Part shown: piece by piece, positions 42,997 to 51,324 of the stretch
How the letters are laid out: the number at the start of each line of letters is the position of its first letter
Numbering within the stretch: position 1 is the first letter of the stretch
Origin: Parasedimentitalea maritima
Lineage (GTDB): Bacteria; Pseudomonadota; Alphaproteobacteria; Rhodobacterales; Rhodobacteraceae
Reading direction: 5' to 3'
NCBI RefSeq assembly: GCF_005771405.1
Contig: NZ_VAUA01000002.1
Coordinates: 248,001-312,000 of the forward strand
DNA length: 64,000 bases
Program-made: the position numbers and the translations under genes
The notes under the pieces: model-generated
Database searches by the model: none
What the model was told of the DNA's origin: nothing
Seen by the model: only the letters and a program-made list of their open reading frames with translations

Positions 42997-43086
42997 GTCG
43001 AATTTCCTTTTCCAATACCTTTGATGGAAAAGATTATTGCGAGGCAGACTGGATCTGTCCATGTTTTCACCACATCGGAGATAGGC

Positions 43087-44004
43087 TTACTTCGCCACCG
43101 GTGCCCGCTTGACCAGACCCAGTTTCTCACGCACCGCATCAGGCCCGATCACGCGCGCGCCCATGTTCTCAATAATGGTGCCCGCACGTTCAACAAGCTG
43201 CCAGTTCTCAGCCAACTCACCCTTACCCAGCCACAGATTGTCCTCCAGCCCCACACGCACATTGCCGCCGCCCAGAACGCTCGCCGCAACATAAGCCATC
43301 TGGTCGCGGCCCAGCGAGAACGCCGACCACGTCCAGTCATCCGGCACATTGTTGACCATCGCCATAAAAGTATTCAGATCATTCGGCGCGCCCCAAGGCA
43401 CCCCCATGCACAGCTGTACCAGTGCCGGACCGTCCAGCACACCTTCTTTCACCAACTCTTTGGCAAACCACAGATGGCCAGTGTCAAAGGCCTCAATCTC
43501 GGGCTTCACACCCAGATCGGTCATCATCTGCCCCATCGCCCGCAGCATGCCCGGCGTGTTGGTCATCACGTAGTCGGCCTCGGCAAAGTTCATGGTGCCG
43601 CAGTCCAGTGTGCAAATCTCGGGCAGGCATTCCGCAACATGCGCCATACGCTCGGTCGCGCCAACCATATCGGTGCCCGCCTCGCTCACTGGCAGCGGGT
43701 TTTCGACATCGCCAAATACCATGTCGCCGCCCATGCCAGCGGTCAGGTTCAACACCATGTCCACCTCGGACTCACGAATTCGGTCGGTCACTTCGCGGTA
43801 CAATCCCAGATCACGACTTGGCACGCCGGTCTCGGGATCACGCACATGGCAGTGCACAACCGCCGCACCAGCCTTGGCCGCTGCGATCGCACTATCGGCG
43901 ATTTGCGCCGGTGAACGCGGCACGTGTGGGCTGCGATCCTGGCTGCTGCCGGACCCTGTCACGGCACAGGTGATAAAGACGTCTTTGTTCATATTCAGAG
44001 GCAT
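43087..44004 (-). CDS. 3-dehydrocarnitine cleavage enzyme (BKACE/DUF849 family)
   Basis: 305 residues of the beta-keto acid cleavage family, a zinc TIM barrel. HCHVRDPETG carries the zinc-binding HxH, and EAFDTGHLWFA, GVPWGAPNDLNTFMAMV and VRVGLEDNLWLGKGELA are family signatures. Placed beside L-carnitine dehydrogenase, its reaction is most likely 3-dehydrocarnitine plus acetyl-CoA to betainyl-CoA plus acetoacetate. ATG 44004 with AGGGAAAA upstream is chosen; a much longer frame would run through the divergent regulator's start. Confidence 0.92.
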   Translation of the reverse strand: MPLNMNKDVFITCAVTGSGSSQDRSPHVPRSPAQIADSAIAAAKAGAAVVHCHVRDPETGVPSRDLGLYREVTDRIRESEVDMVLNLTAGMGGDMVFGDVENPLPVSEAGTDMVGATERMAHVAECLPEICTLDCGTMNFAEADYVMTNTPGMLRAMGQMMTDLGVKPEIEAFDTGHLWFAKELVKEGVLDGPALVQLCMGVPWGAPNDLNTFMAMVNNVPDDWTWSAFSLGRDQMAYVAASVLGGGNVRVGLEDNLWLGKGELAENWQLVERAGTIIENMGARVIGPDAVREKLGLVKRAPVAK

Positions 44005-44136
44005 TTCGCTTTTCCCTGCGATGTACAGAGTTTTGCCTGAGTTATCCCCAGGCTCTTCCCCAGATTCCTGTTTGATTTGATCCCCACTGTGGCTCAGCCT
44101 TGGGGCCTGAACTTTACAATATGCGAATCGTACTTG
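44005..44136. promoter_or_regulatory. Divergent promoter region of the carnitine operon
   Basis: 132 nt between the cleavage-enzyme start and the regulator start, both reading outward. It should hold both promoters and the regulator's binding site. Repeated CCCAG/CAGGC/CTTCCCCAG elements are visible, but no single palindrome stands out. Confidence 0.5.
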
Positions 44137-45120
44137 ATGAAATACGCAAAAAACATACTGCAGCCGGAAAACAGACCGCTGAAAACAGCCGTTCTGGTGC
44201 TGGACGAATGCAACACCTTGTCCTTTGCGGCCACGGTTGACCCGATGCGCGCCGCCAACCGGCTGGCCGGACGTCATGCATTTGACTGGGATTATGTCAC
44301 CCCGACAAACGAGCCCTCGATGCTGACCAGCGGGTTGACTGTGCCCGGCATTCCATTGGCCCGCCTGCAAGACTGTGAATTGTTGATCGTTGTCGCTGGT
44401 TTTCAACTCGCCCGCCAGGCCACACCCAGCCTGTTGGCTGGCTTGCGCCGTATCGCCGCCACAGGCGCGACCATCGCGGGCATCGACGGCGGCCCGTGGC
44501 TGATGGCCGAGGCTGGTTTGCTAGACGGCCACGCCGCCACCACCCACTGGGAAGATCTGGAAAACTTTGCCAACCGTTTCCCCGAAGTTGACACCCGCCA
44601 GGACCGGTTCACCCTATCCGAAGGTCGCCTGACATCTGGTGGGGCCACCCCAGCGATTGAGATGATGTTGCACATCATCGGCGCGCGCCATGGCCACGGT
44701 TTTGCATCGCGCGTGGCTGGCCTGTTCCTGTATGACGGCCCCGCCGCCCCAACCCGACCACAAAGCCGCCTTGGCAGCCAAAAGCACAGCGCATTGACCG
44801 CAAGGGCCAACGCCCTGATGGAATCCTCATTGGACGAGCCACTACCGCTCAGCTATATCGCCGAAAGCCTAGGCACCAGTCCGCGCAGCCTGCAGCAACA
44901 GTTCCGCCTGCGTCTGAACACCACGCCACAGGACCATTACTTGCAACTGCGGATGGCCGAGGCCCGCCGACTGGTTACCGATACCGGCATGCCGCTAATG
45001 GATGTGGCCATGGCCACTGGCTTCACGTCGCAATCCAGCTTTGCCCGCGCGTTCCGCACCGCCCACGGCAGTACCGCGCGTGATCTGCGCCAAGATGCAG
45101 TGCAACCCCTTCGCCACTAA
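44137..45120 (+). CDS. GlxA/CdhR-type AraC-family regulator
   Basis: 327 residues. The N-terminal DJ-1/PfpI-like domain (TAVLVLDECNTLSFAATVDP) has no catalytic Cys-type triad in the usual place. The C-terminus has two AraC helix-turn-helices (LPLSYIAESLGTSPRSLQQQ and MDVAMATGFTSQSSFARAFR). This is the architecture of CdhR, the carnitine-responsive activator of Pseudomonas. With the divergent carnitine operon it is a likely carnitine or dehydrocarnitine sensor. ATG 44137 lacks a strong ribosome site. Confidence 0.9.
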   Translation: MKYAKNILQPENRPLKTAVLVLDECNTLSFAATVDPMRAANRLAGRHAFDWDYVTPTNEPSMLTSGLTVPGIPLARLQDCELLIVVAGFQLARQATPSLLAGLRRIAATGATIAGIDGGPWLMAEAGLLDGHAATTHWEDLENFANRFPEVDTRQDRFTLSEGRLTSGGATPAIEMMLHIIGARHGHGFASRVAGLFLYDGPAAPTRPQSRLGSQKHSALTARANALMESSLDEPLPLSYIAESLGTSPRSLQQQFRLRLNTTPQDHYLQLRMAEARRLVTDTGMPLMDVAMATGFTSQSSFARAFRTAHGSTARDLRQDAVQPLRH

Positions 45121-45152
45121 ATTGGCGGCTGACAGTTGCATCGGCCGGGCAT

Positions 45153-45220
45153 CCTTTTCATCTAGCCAGAAATATCCCGGAGGTGAATTGGCCACCGGCC
45201 AAGAGGGGGCAGCGCCCCCT
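45153..45220. repeat. Palindromic intergenic repeat, copy 2
   Basis: Core TTCATCTAGCCAGAAATATCC followed by GGCC-ACC-GGCC and hairpin AGGGGGC-AGC-GCCCCCT (45204-45220). It lies between the convergent ends of the CdhR-type regulator and the aldo/keto reductase. Confidence 0.82.
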
Positions 45221-45232
45221 CCCCCTTTTCCT

Positions 45233-46276
45233 TTAATACGGCATTGGATAGGCGCGCTGTGCCTGATCTATCTCCGCCAAGACCTCATTACTCAGCTCGA
45301 CCTCCACCGATTTTAACAGATGTTTCAACTGCTCCATCGTGGTCGCACCAAAGATCGCCGAGGCCATAAAGGGCCGGGTACGGCACCAGGCCAGGGCCAT
45401 ATGCACCACATCCAAGCCATGCCGGTCTGCGATGTCCAGATATACTCCTACTGCGTCATAGACCCGTGGAGAATGGCGTCCACCCAGTTCGGGGTTGATA
45501 GCCTTGCGCGACCCCTCCGGCACGACACCGCCTTGATATTTTCCGGTTAGCAATCCAGTTCCCAACGGCGAAAAGGCCAGCAGTCCGACATCTTCGTTGA
45601 TGCTCAGCTCCGCCAAGTCGGTGTCGTACATCCGGCATAAAAGCGAGTATTCGTTCTGGATCGACGCCACCCGTGGCATGTTCGCTTCAGCAGCAAGCCG
45701 CAGCCATTGCGCTGTCCCCCAAGCGCTTTCGTTAGACAGACCAAAGGCGCGGATGTTGCCCTTATCAACTTGCTGTTGCAAGGCCTGCAGACAATCCACC
45801 ATATTGGCCAACGTCTCTTCTTTGTTCTGGCCTGAGGGATCATAACTCCAGTTTTTGCGGAACATGTAACTGCCCCGGTTTGGCCAGTGGAACTGATACA
45901 AGTCAATGTAATCGGTTTTTAGCCGTTGCAGTGAACCTTCAATTGTCGACGCAATTGTTTTGGAGGAGATTGGAGCCCCATCCCGTACAATCGCCAATCC
46001 TTCACCAGAATGTTTGGTCGCCAGAATGTAGTCTCCACGACGCCCCGTTTTGGCATTCCAATTGCCAATGATTTCTTCACTATGGCCAACGGTTTCTTGG
46101 CTTACCGGGTTCACCGGGTACATTTCGGCAGTATCGATAAAGTTCACCCCTGCCGCCAACGCGTAATCGATCTGAGCGTGAGAGTCTTCTTCAGTGGTCT
46201 GGGTGCCAAACGTCATGGTACCCAGGCAGAGTTCTGAGATCTGCAGGTCTGTGCGGCCCAACGGATTCATTTTCAT
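45233..46276 (-). CDS. Aldo/keto reductase (Tas-like)
   Basis: 347 residues, a TIM-barrel NADPH reductase. The catalytic tetrad can be placed as Asp and Tyr in NFIDTAEMYPVNP, Lys in LATKHSG and His in YQFHWPNRG. The coenzyme region near IFGATTMEQL is present. The PVNPVSQETVG insertion is as in E. coli Tas. The physiological substrate is unknown. Its single-gene transcript converges on the CdhR-type regulator, separated by repeat copy 2. Confidence 0.9.
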   Translation of the reverse strand: MKMNPLGRTDLQISELCLGTMTFGTQTTEEDSHAQIDYALAAGVNFIDTAEMYPVNPVSQETVGHSEEIIGNWNAKTGRRGDYILATKHSGEGLAIVRDGAPISSKTIASTIEGSLQRLKTDYIDLYQFHWPNRGSYMFRKNWSYDPSGQNKEETLANMVDCLQALQQQVDKGNIRAFGLSNESAWGTAQWLRLAAEANMPRVASIQNEYSLLCRMYDTDLAELSINEDVGLLAFSPLGTGLLTGKYQGGVVPEGSRKAINPELGGRHSPRVYDAVGVYLDIADRHGLDVVHMALAWCRTRPFMASAIFGATTMEQLKHLLKSVEVELSNEVLAEIDQAQRAYPMPY

Positions 46277-46421
46277 ATCGCGCGTTCCTCATATTTTGTT
46301 GAGCTTACAGTAGTGGGCCGACCTGCGAGCGCAAGCACAAGACTGCTAAGACTTGAGCTTGGCCTGAAAATCAGCCAGCCTGCCACCAAACGCCTCTCAT
46401 CTACGCGCAAGGGACATCTCA

Positions 46422-46823
46422 ATGACGCAAACCATCACCAAGGGTATCAAGGCGCTGTTGGCCGAAGCCAATGAGAGCGTTACCCTTTTGCCAGTCGCCG
46501 AGGCCAAAGATCTGGCAGCAAGTGAAGACTATGTCTTTGTCGACCTGCGCGACATCCGCGAACTGCAGCGATCTGGCATGATACCAGGAGCATTTTCTTG
46601 CCCTCGCGGCATGTTGGAGTTCTGGATCGACCCGGACAGCCCGTACCATAAGGCGGTCTTCAATCAGGATAAAACCTATGTGTTTTACTGCGCCAGCGCC
46701 TGGCGATCTGCACTCAGCGCTAAACTGGCAATGGAGATGGGGCTGAAACCGGTCATGCATCTTGAAGGTGGATTTAGCGAATGGGTGAAACAGGATGGCC
46801 CTGTTGTACCACGCGACGGCTAG
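46422..46823 (+). CDS. Rhodanese-domain sulfurtransferase
   Basis: 133 residues, one rhodanese domain. The FVDLRDIRELQRSGMIPGA opening is typical, and the persulfide loop is FYCASAWRSALSA, with the active Cys followed by a six-residue loop and Arg. The closing LEGGFSEWVKQDGPV is also typical. It probably transfers sulfane sulfur in the cytoplasm. ATG 46422 has AAGGGA upstream. Confidence 0.92.
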   Translation: MTQTITKGIKALLAEANESVTLLPVAEAKDLAASEDYVFVDLRDIRELQRSGMIPGAFSCPRGMLEFWIDPDSPYHKAVFNQDKTYVFYCASAWRSALSAKLAMEMGLKPVMHLEGGFSEWVKQDGPVVPRDG

Positions 46824-46925
46824 AACCTTGAGCTCAAGCGCAAATTGCCACTGCTATCCCCAAAGGGTTCCTGCGGCCTTTAGCTTTATACATAGCAGTT
46901 CGACAGTTCTTGGGGATGTTTAGTA

Positions 46926-46971
46926 TTGGGGCTCTGCCCCAAACCCCGGGATATTTCCAGCTAGATGAAGA
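46926..46971. repeat. Palindromic intergenic repeat, copy 3 (reverse)
   Basis: Reverse orientation: hairpin TTGGGGC-TCT-GCCCCAA (46926-46942), then CCCGGGATATTTCCAGCTAG, the complement of the shared core. It lies after the rhodanese gene and before yceI. Confidence 0.8.
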
Positions 46972-47085
46972 TCCAGCTCTTGGGATGACGACAGCTCAGA
47001 TAACGACTGATGTTTTGGCGAATTCCAGAGTTAGGGTATACAACTTGGCCAACACCCCTTGTGGGCGGCAAAGAGCGGAACACAG

Positions 47086-47676
47086 ATGATCCAGAGACGC
47101 CAAATCATAGTTGGGCTTGCCAGCACCTGTGCCATGCCAACAGCTGCCTTGGCTGTCCCGACCCACTATACACTGGTTCCGTCTGGATCACGTGTAGGCT
47201 TTCAATTCAATTTAAACGGCATTGCGCAAACGGGTACAATTCCAGTTGAGCAGGCCAAAATCACCATTGACCCACAGCAACTGGTGGCATCGCGAGTGGA
47301 GGTGACCTTAAATGTAACCAAAGCGCGCACTGGTTTGATTTTTATCACTCAGGTGATGACCGGCCCTGAAGTCTTAGATGCAACACGCTTCCCGACCATC
47401 CGATTTGTATCACGCCGGGTCATTCTTGGTGCGGCTGGGCGTCTGTCGGGTGGGGCCAAAATTATCGGTGATCTGACCCTGCGCGGGGTAACTAAACCTG
47501 TCACGCTGCAGGCGGCAATCTATCGCTCACGTGGCACAGCAGCCAACGATCTGAGCCAGCTTGACGTGACACTGAATGGGAGGATCAGCCGCGCAGCCTT
47601 TGGCGCAGATGGATTCTCCGATTTGGTTTCAGATACTGTGGCTCTGAACATCCAAGCCCAGATCAGGGCTAACTAG
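47086..47676 (+). CDS. YceI family periplasmic protein
   Basis: 196 residues. A signal peptide (IIVGLASTCAMPTAALA) leads into a YceI lipocalin-like barrel: HYTLVPSGSRVGFQFNLNG, FPTIRFVSRRV and IGDLTLRGVTKPVTL are family strands. YceI proteins bind polyisoprenoid-type lipids. ATG 47086 is chosen because a signal peptide begins there. A monocistronic gene following repeat copy 3. Confidence 0.9.
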   Translation: MIQRRQIIVGLASTCAMPTAALAVPTHYTLVPSGSRVGFQFNLNGIAQTGTIPVEQAKITIDPQQLVASRVEVTLNVTKARTGLIFITQVMTGPEVLDATRFPTIRFVSRRVILGAAGRLSGGAKIIGDLTLRGVTKPVTLQAAIYRSRGTAANDLSQLDVTLNGRISRAAFGADGFSDLVSDTVALNIQAQIRAN

Positions 47677-47759
47677 TAAATACCCGCACAGCGATCAGAT
47701 ACGACATTATTGTCGAAAATGGATAAGCCTACCTAGTTCAAGAAAGCATTCTGCCCGTT

Positions 47760-48983
47760 ATGCGCCTGATCATTTCTTTTGCCGCCCTGCTTCTTTCTGT
47801 TGTGCTCTTACAGCTCTCTACGGGTGGCGTAGGACCACTTGATGCTATTTCGGGGCTGACTCTGGGCTTTAGTAAAGAACAAATTGGCCTGCTGGGATCG
47901 GCGCATTTTCTGGGGTTCTTTATTGGCTGTTGGTGGTCGCCACGGGTGATGGGCACTGTTGGGCACTCACGTGCCTTTGCAGCCTTTACCGCTCTGGGGG
48001 CAATTGGGCTAATCGGTCATACTCTGACGGATAGTCCGCTGGCCTGGGCCGCCATGCGGATTGCATCGGGGCTTTGCGTGGCAGGCTGTTACACGGTGAT
48101 CGAGGCATGGCTGAATGCCAAAGTAACCAACGAGACCCGAGGTCGGGCTATGGGCAGTTATCGGATTGTCGATATGGGCGCCTCTCTGGCGGCGCAGCTC
48201 ATCATCGCTGTTCTGCCGCCTGCGGCCTATGTTTCGTATAACTTGCTGGCCATCTTGTGCTGTGCAGCCCTACTGCCGCTGACCCTGACCCGCGCCAGCC
48301 AGCCAGAGACCCCATCGGCACCGCGCCTGCGCCCTAAGCTGGCCTGGCGCTGTTCACCACTTGCGGTGGCTGGAGTGATTGTTGCCGCGCTCAGCTCGGC
48401 CTCGTTTCGTATGGTCGGGCCACTTTATGGGCAAGAAGTTGGTTTGGGGATCGACCAGATCGCTTTTTTCCTGGCCGCCTTTGTGCTGGGTGGCGCGTTG
48501 GCGCAATACCCGATGGGCTGGCTGGCCGATAAATACGATCGCCGCTGGGTGCTGATTTGGCTGTCCGTAGCCGCAATTTTATCCAGTGGTGTCACCATCG
48601 GAGCCTCTGGATTGGGCACCTTAGCTGTGATGACCTCGGCCGCGTTGTTTGGCTTTACCACCTTCCCGATCTTTTCGGTCTCGGCCGCACATGCTCATGA
48701 CTTTGCCAAATCAAACGAAAGGGTTGAACTATCGGCCGCCTTGATGTTCTTCTTTGCCCTGGGCGCTATCGCAAGCCCGTTTGTTGCCTCGGCGCTGATC
48801 GAAAATTACGGACCAAGTGCACTGTTTGCGATGATCGCACTTGGGCACTTGGGTTTGATCAGCTTTGGCTTGACCCGAATGCGCGCCCGTCCAACGCCCG
48901 AGCAACGTACACAATATGTCTACGCCCCACGCACATCCTTTGTCATCGGCCGCCTGCTGAAGCGGTCCCGCGAGAGGCGATGA
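47760..48983 (+). CDS. MFS transporter (YcaD-like)
   Basis: 407 residues, twelve hydrophobic segments. The loop GYxVIEAWLN-like stretch (CYTVIEAWLNAKVTNETRGR) and MGWLADKYDRRW between helices 8 and 9 match the YcaD subgroup. The substrate is unknown. The ribosome site is weak (start 84 nt after yceI), so co-transcription with yceI is possible. Confidence 0.88.
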   Translation: MRLIISFAALLLSVVLLQLSTGGVGPLDAISGLTLGFSKEQIGLLGSAHFLGFFIGCWWSPRVMGTVGHSRAFAAFTALGAIGLIGHTLTDSPLAWAAMRIASGLCVAGCYTVIEAWLNAKVTNETRGRAMGSYRIVDMGASLAAQLIIAVLPPAAYVSYNLLAILCCAALLPLTLTRASQPETPSAPRLRPKLAWRCSPLAVAGVIVAALSSASFRMVGPLYGQEVGLGIDQIAFFLAAFVLGGALAQYPMGWLADKYDRRWVLIWLSVAAILSSGVTIGASGLGTLAVMTSAALFGFTTFPIFSVSAAHAHDFAKSNERVELSAALMFFFALGAIASPFVASALIENYGPSALFAMIALGHLGLISFGLTRMRARPTPEQRTQYVYAPRTSFVIGRLLKRSRERR

Positions 48984-49070
48984 CCGGGTAGAATACGTGG
49001 AATCAACCTAGATTGGGCAATCTCAATTGAACAATTGAACTGCAGCGGAACCTGCGCTTAAGGTCCGTTC

Positions 49071-49529
49071 ATGTATTTGAATAAGCCCCCCTTTTCCTAC
49101 CGAAACGATAACAAGATCCCCGACTTTGCCGATGCTGGACCGATCTGTGTTATGGATGCCCAGTGCGCATTATGCGCCCGTGGAGCCAAATGGATTGCCC
49201 ACAATGATCGCAACGCAGAGTTCAGGATTGTGCCGCTGCAATCAGACTTGGGCAACGCCCTGATGACCCACTATGGTATGGATCCCGACGATCCAAGTTC
49301 CTGGCTCTATCTCGTTGAGGGGCGCGGTTACGCCTCACTGGACGCCTTGATCCATGTTGGCCAACGACTGGGGCGCATTTGGAAGGTTCTGGCCATTCTA
49401 CGCCTAGTCCCCAGCGGACTGCGCGACGTCCTATATCGCGCCGTAGCCAGAAACCGCTACCGCTGGTTTGGCACAGCAGATCTGTGCAGCCTGCCAGACA
49501 ATGAAGTTCAAAAAAGACTCATAACGTGA
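49071..49529 (+). CDS. DCC-type thiol-disulfide oxidoreductase (DUF393)
   Basis: 152 residues. The DCC motif is DAQCALCARGAKWI (family DGxCxLC), with a thioredoxin-like fold and the FRIVPLQSDLGNALM stretch that follows in DUF393 proteins. Predicted cytoplasmic redox protein, partner unknown. AAGGT precedes ATG 49071. The stop overlaps the next gene's GTG by 4 nt, so the two proteins are made together. Confidence 0.88.
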   Translation: MYLNKPPFSYRNDNKIPDFADAGPICVMDAQCALCARGAKWIAHNDRNAEFRIVPLQSDLGNALMTHYGMDPDDPSSWLYLVEGRGYASLDALIHVGQRLGRIWKVLAILRLVPSGLRDVLYRAVARNRYRWFGTADLCSLPDNEVQKRLIT

Positions 49530-51193
49530 AAATCATTATTCTTGGTGGCTATGGCGTATTTGGTGGCCGCCTTGCGGAGTTGCTAGCTGATACCCCCGAC
49601 CTCACCATGTTGATATGTGGCCGCAACCTAGATCGAGCGACGCAGTTTTGTGATAATTTTCGAGGGGTCGCCGCAGTTCAGCCTGCTCAACTGGATCGCA
49701 GCGCACTGGATCAACATATGGACAGGTTGAGCCCTGATCTGGTCATTGATGCCTCCGGACCGTTTCAAAACTATGGGGACGACGGCTACCGAGTGATCGA
49801 AACCTGTATTCGTTTCAAAGTGAGTTATCTGGACTTTGCCGACGCTGCTGAATTTGTGTTTGGCATTTCCAAGTTCGATCAGGCAGCCAAGGAAGCCGGT
49901 ATCTTTGTCCTGTCAGGTGTCAGCAGTTTCCCCATCCTGACCGCAGCGGTCCTGCGCGAAATATCCAAAACGATGGAAATTGAGACCGTTCAAGGTGGCA
50001 TCGCTCCGTCACCCTATGCCGGTATTGGCCTGAACGTCATGCGGGCGGTGCTTGGCTATGCCGGCGCTCCGGTCAAACTGACCCGGAATGGCAAGCGGAC
50101 AACAGCGCACGGGCTGACCGAAAGCAAGCGATGTACCGTTGCTGTGCCGGGTCTATTGCCGCTGAAGAATATTCGTTTTTCTCTAGTCGATGTACCTGAA
50201 TTGCAGGTCCTACCGCCTGAAATACCTGGACTTAAAGACATCTGGATGGGGGCTGGCCCTGTTCCCGAAACTCTGCACCGCATGCTGAACATGTTGGCGA
50301 AGGCACGGGCAAAATTCAACCTGCCAAGTTTCGTTCCCCTAGCGTCGATCTTCTACAAGATCTTGAACCTCATGAAATTTGGCGAGCACCGCGGGGGGAT
50401 GTTTGTTCATGTGACCGGACGCCAGGATGGTGAGCCCGTTGAACGTAGCTGGCACCTATTGGCTGAAGGTGACGATGGCCCCTATATTCCTTCGATGGCT
50501 ATTGAGGCCATTGTCCGGAAACATCTGAAGGCTGAGAGCCCCGAACATGGAGCCCGCCCGGCAACGCAGGCACTAACGCTTGCCGATTACCAAGTGCAAT
50601 TTGAAAACCGCACCATCTACATGGGGTTTCGCGCCCCACCGAATGCTGATGCCGCCCTTTACCGGCAGATCCTTGGCCATGCCTTTGACAGGCTCCCAAC
50701 CCAAGTTCAGGCTCTACACGACGACACAGCAGCACGCACATGGGCCGGAATAGCCCGCGTGCAGCGAGGTGCCGGGTTACTATCCAAGGCATTGGGAAGA
50801 CTATTCGGCTTTCCAGAGGCGACCAACCAATGCCCGGTCAAAGTTCAGTTCGAACCCCACAAGGGCGGCGAGAAATGGACACGTACCTTTGGCCACAAGT
50901 CCTTTTCCTCAGTCCAGTTTGCGGGCACTGGTCGCAACGACAAGCTGTTGGTCGAACGTTTTGGCCCTATCAATGTCGCACTTGCCCTGGTGATAGATGA
51001 TGGCAAGTTATTCCTCATCCCACGCAGGTGGTCGCTGCTGGGAGTTCCCTTACCCAAGGTGTTCTTACCTTCAGGCAGCAGCCATGAGACGCAAAAAGAC
51101 GGAACCTTTCACTTTGACGTCGAAATTTCCGCCCCAGTGATTGGGTTGATTGCCGCTTATCAAGGGTCTCTGGAACTCCTCGCGCAACCCTAG
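49526..51193 (+). CDS. Saccharopine-dehydrogenase-like protein with DUF4166 domain
   Basis: 555 residues. The N-terminal Rossmann domain starts IIILGGYGVFGGRLAELL and has the CGRN and DASGPFQNYG segments of the saccharopine dehydrogenase NADP-binding superfamily. The C-terminal ~180 residues (from PTQVQALHDDTAARTWAGIA) are a DUF4166 domain. The combination is a known but uncharacterised alphaproteobacterial fusion. Begins at GTG 49526 overlapping the DCC gene, suggesting a shared redox task. Confidence 0.88.
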   Translation: MKIIILGGYGVFGGRLAELLADTPDLTMLICGRNLDRATQFCDNFRGVAAVQPAQLDRSALDQHMDRLSPDLVIDASGPFQNYGDDGYRVIETCIRFKVSYLDFADAAEFVFGISKFDQAAKEAGIFVLSGVSSFPILTAAVLREISKTMEIETVQGGIAPSPYAGIGLNVMRAVLGYAGAPVKLTRNGKRTTAHGLTESKRCTVAVPGLLPLKNIRFSLVDVPELQVLPPEIPGLKDIWMGAGPVPETLHRMLNMLAKARAKFNLPSFVPLASIFYKILNLMKFGEHRGGMFVHVTGRQDGEPVERSWHLLAEGDDGPYIPSMAIEAIVRKHLKAESPEHGARPATQALTLADYQVQFENRTIYMGFRAPPNADAALYRQILGHAFDRLPTQVQALHDDTAARTWAGIARVQRGAGLLSKALGRLFGFPEATNQCPVKVQFEPHKGGEKWTRTFGHKSFSSVQFAGTGRNDKLLVERFGPINVALALVIDDGKLFLIPRRWSLLGVPLPKVFLPSGSSHETQKDGTFHFDVEISAPVIGLIAAYQGSLELLAQP

Positions 51194-51268
51194 GCAAAAA
51201 GCACAGGCAAAGTAGAAACCGACAGCCGGTTAGGAGTTCTTTGTGGCGTCCAAAGTGCTTCTGATCAT

Positions 51269-51301
51269 AAAAAATCAGAGCCGAATAGGATCCGGCCCTG
51301 A
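51269..51301 (-). terminator. Rho-independent terminator of the flotillin unit
   Basis: On the minus strand TCAGGGCCG, a 9-nt loop, CGGCTCTGA then six T: a 9-bp stem with one G-U. It follows the flotillin stop by about 24 nt. Confidence 0.88.
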
Positions 51302-51324
51302 CAAGTTTCTTTATATCTTAGCCC

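Noticed and set aside
44005-44406. Long N-terminal extension of the BKACE gene
   Set aside because: It runs through the divergent regulator start and has no family similarity; ATG 44004 has a ribosome site.
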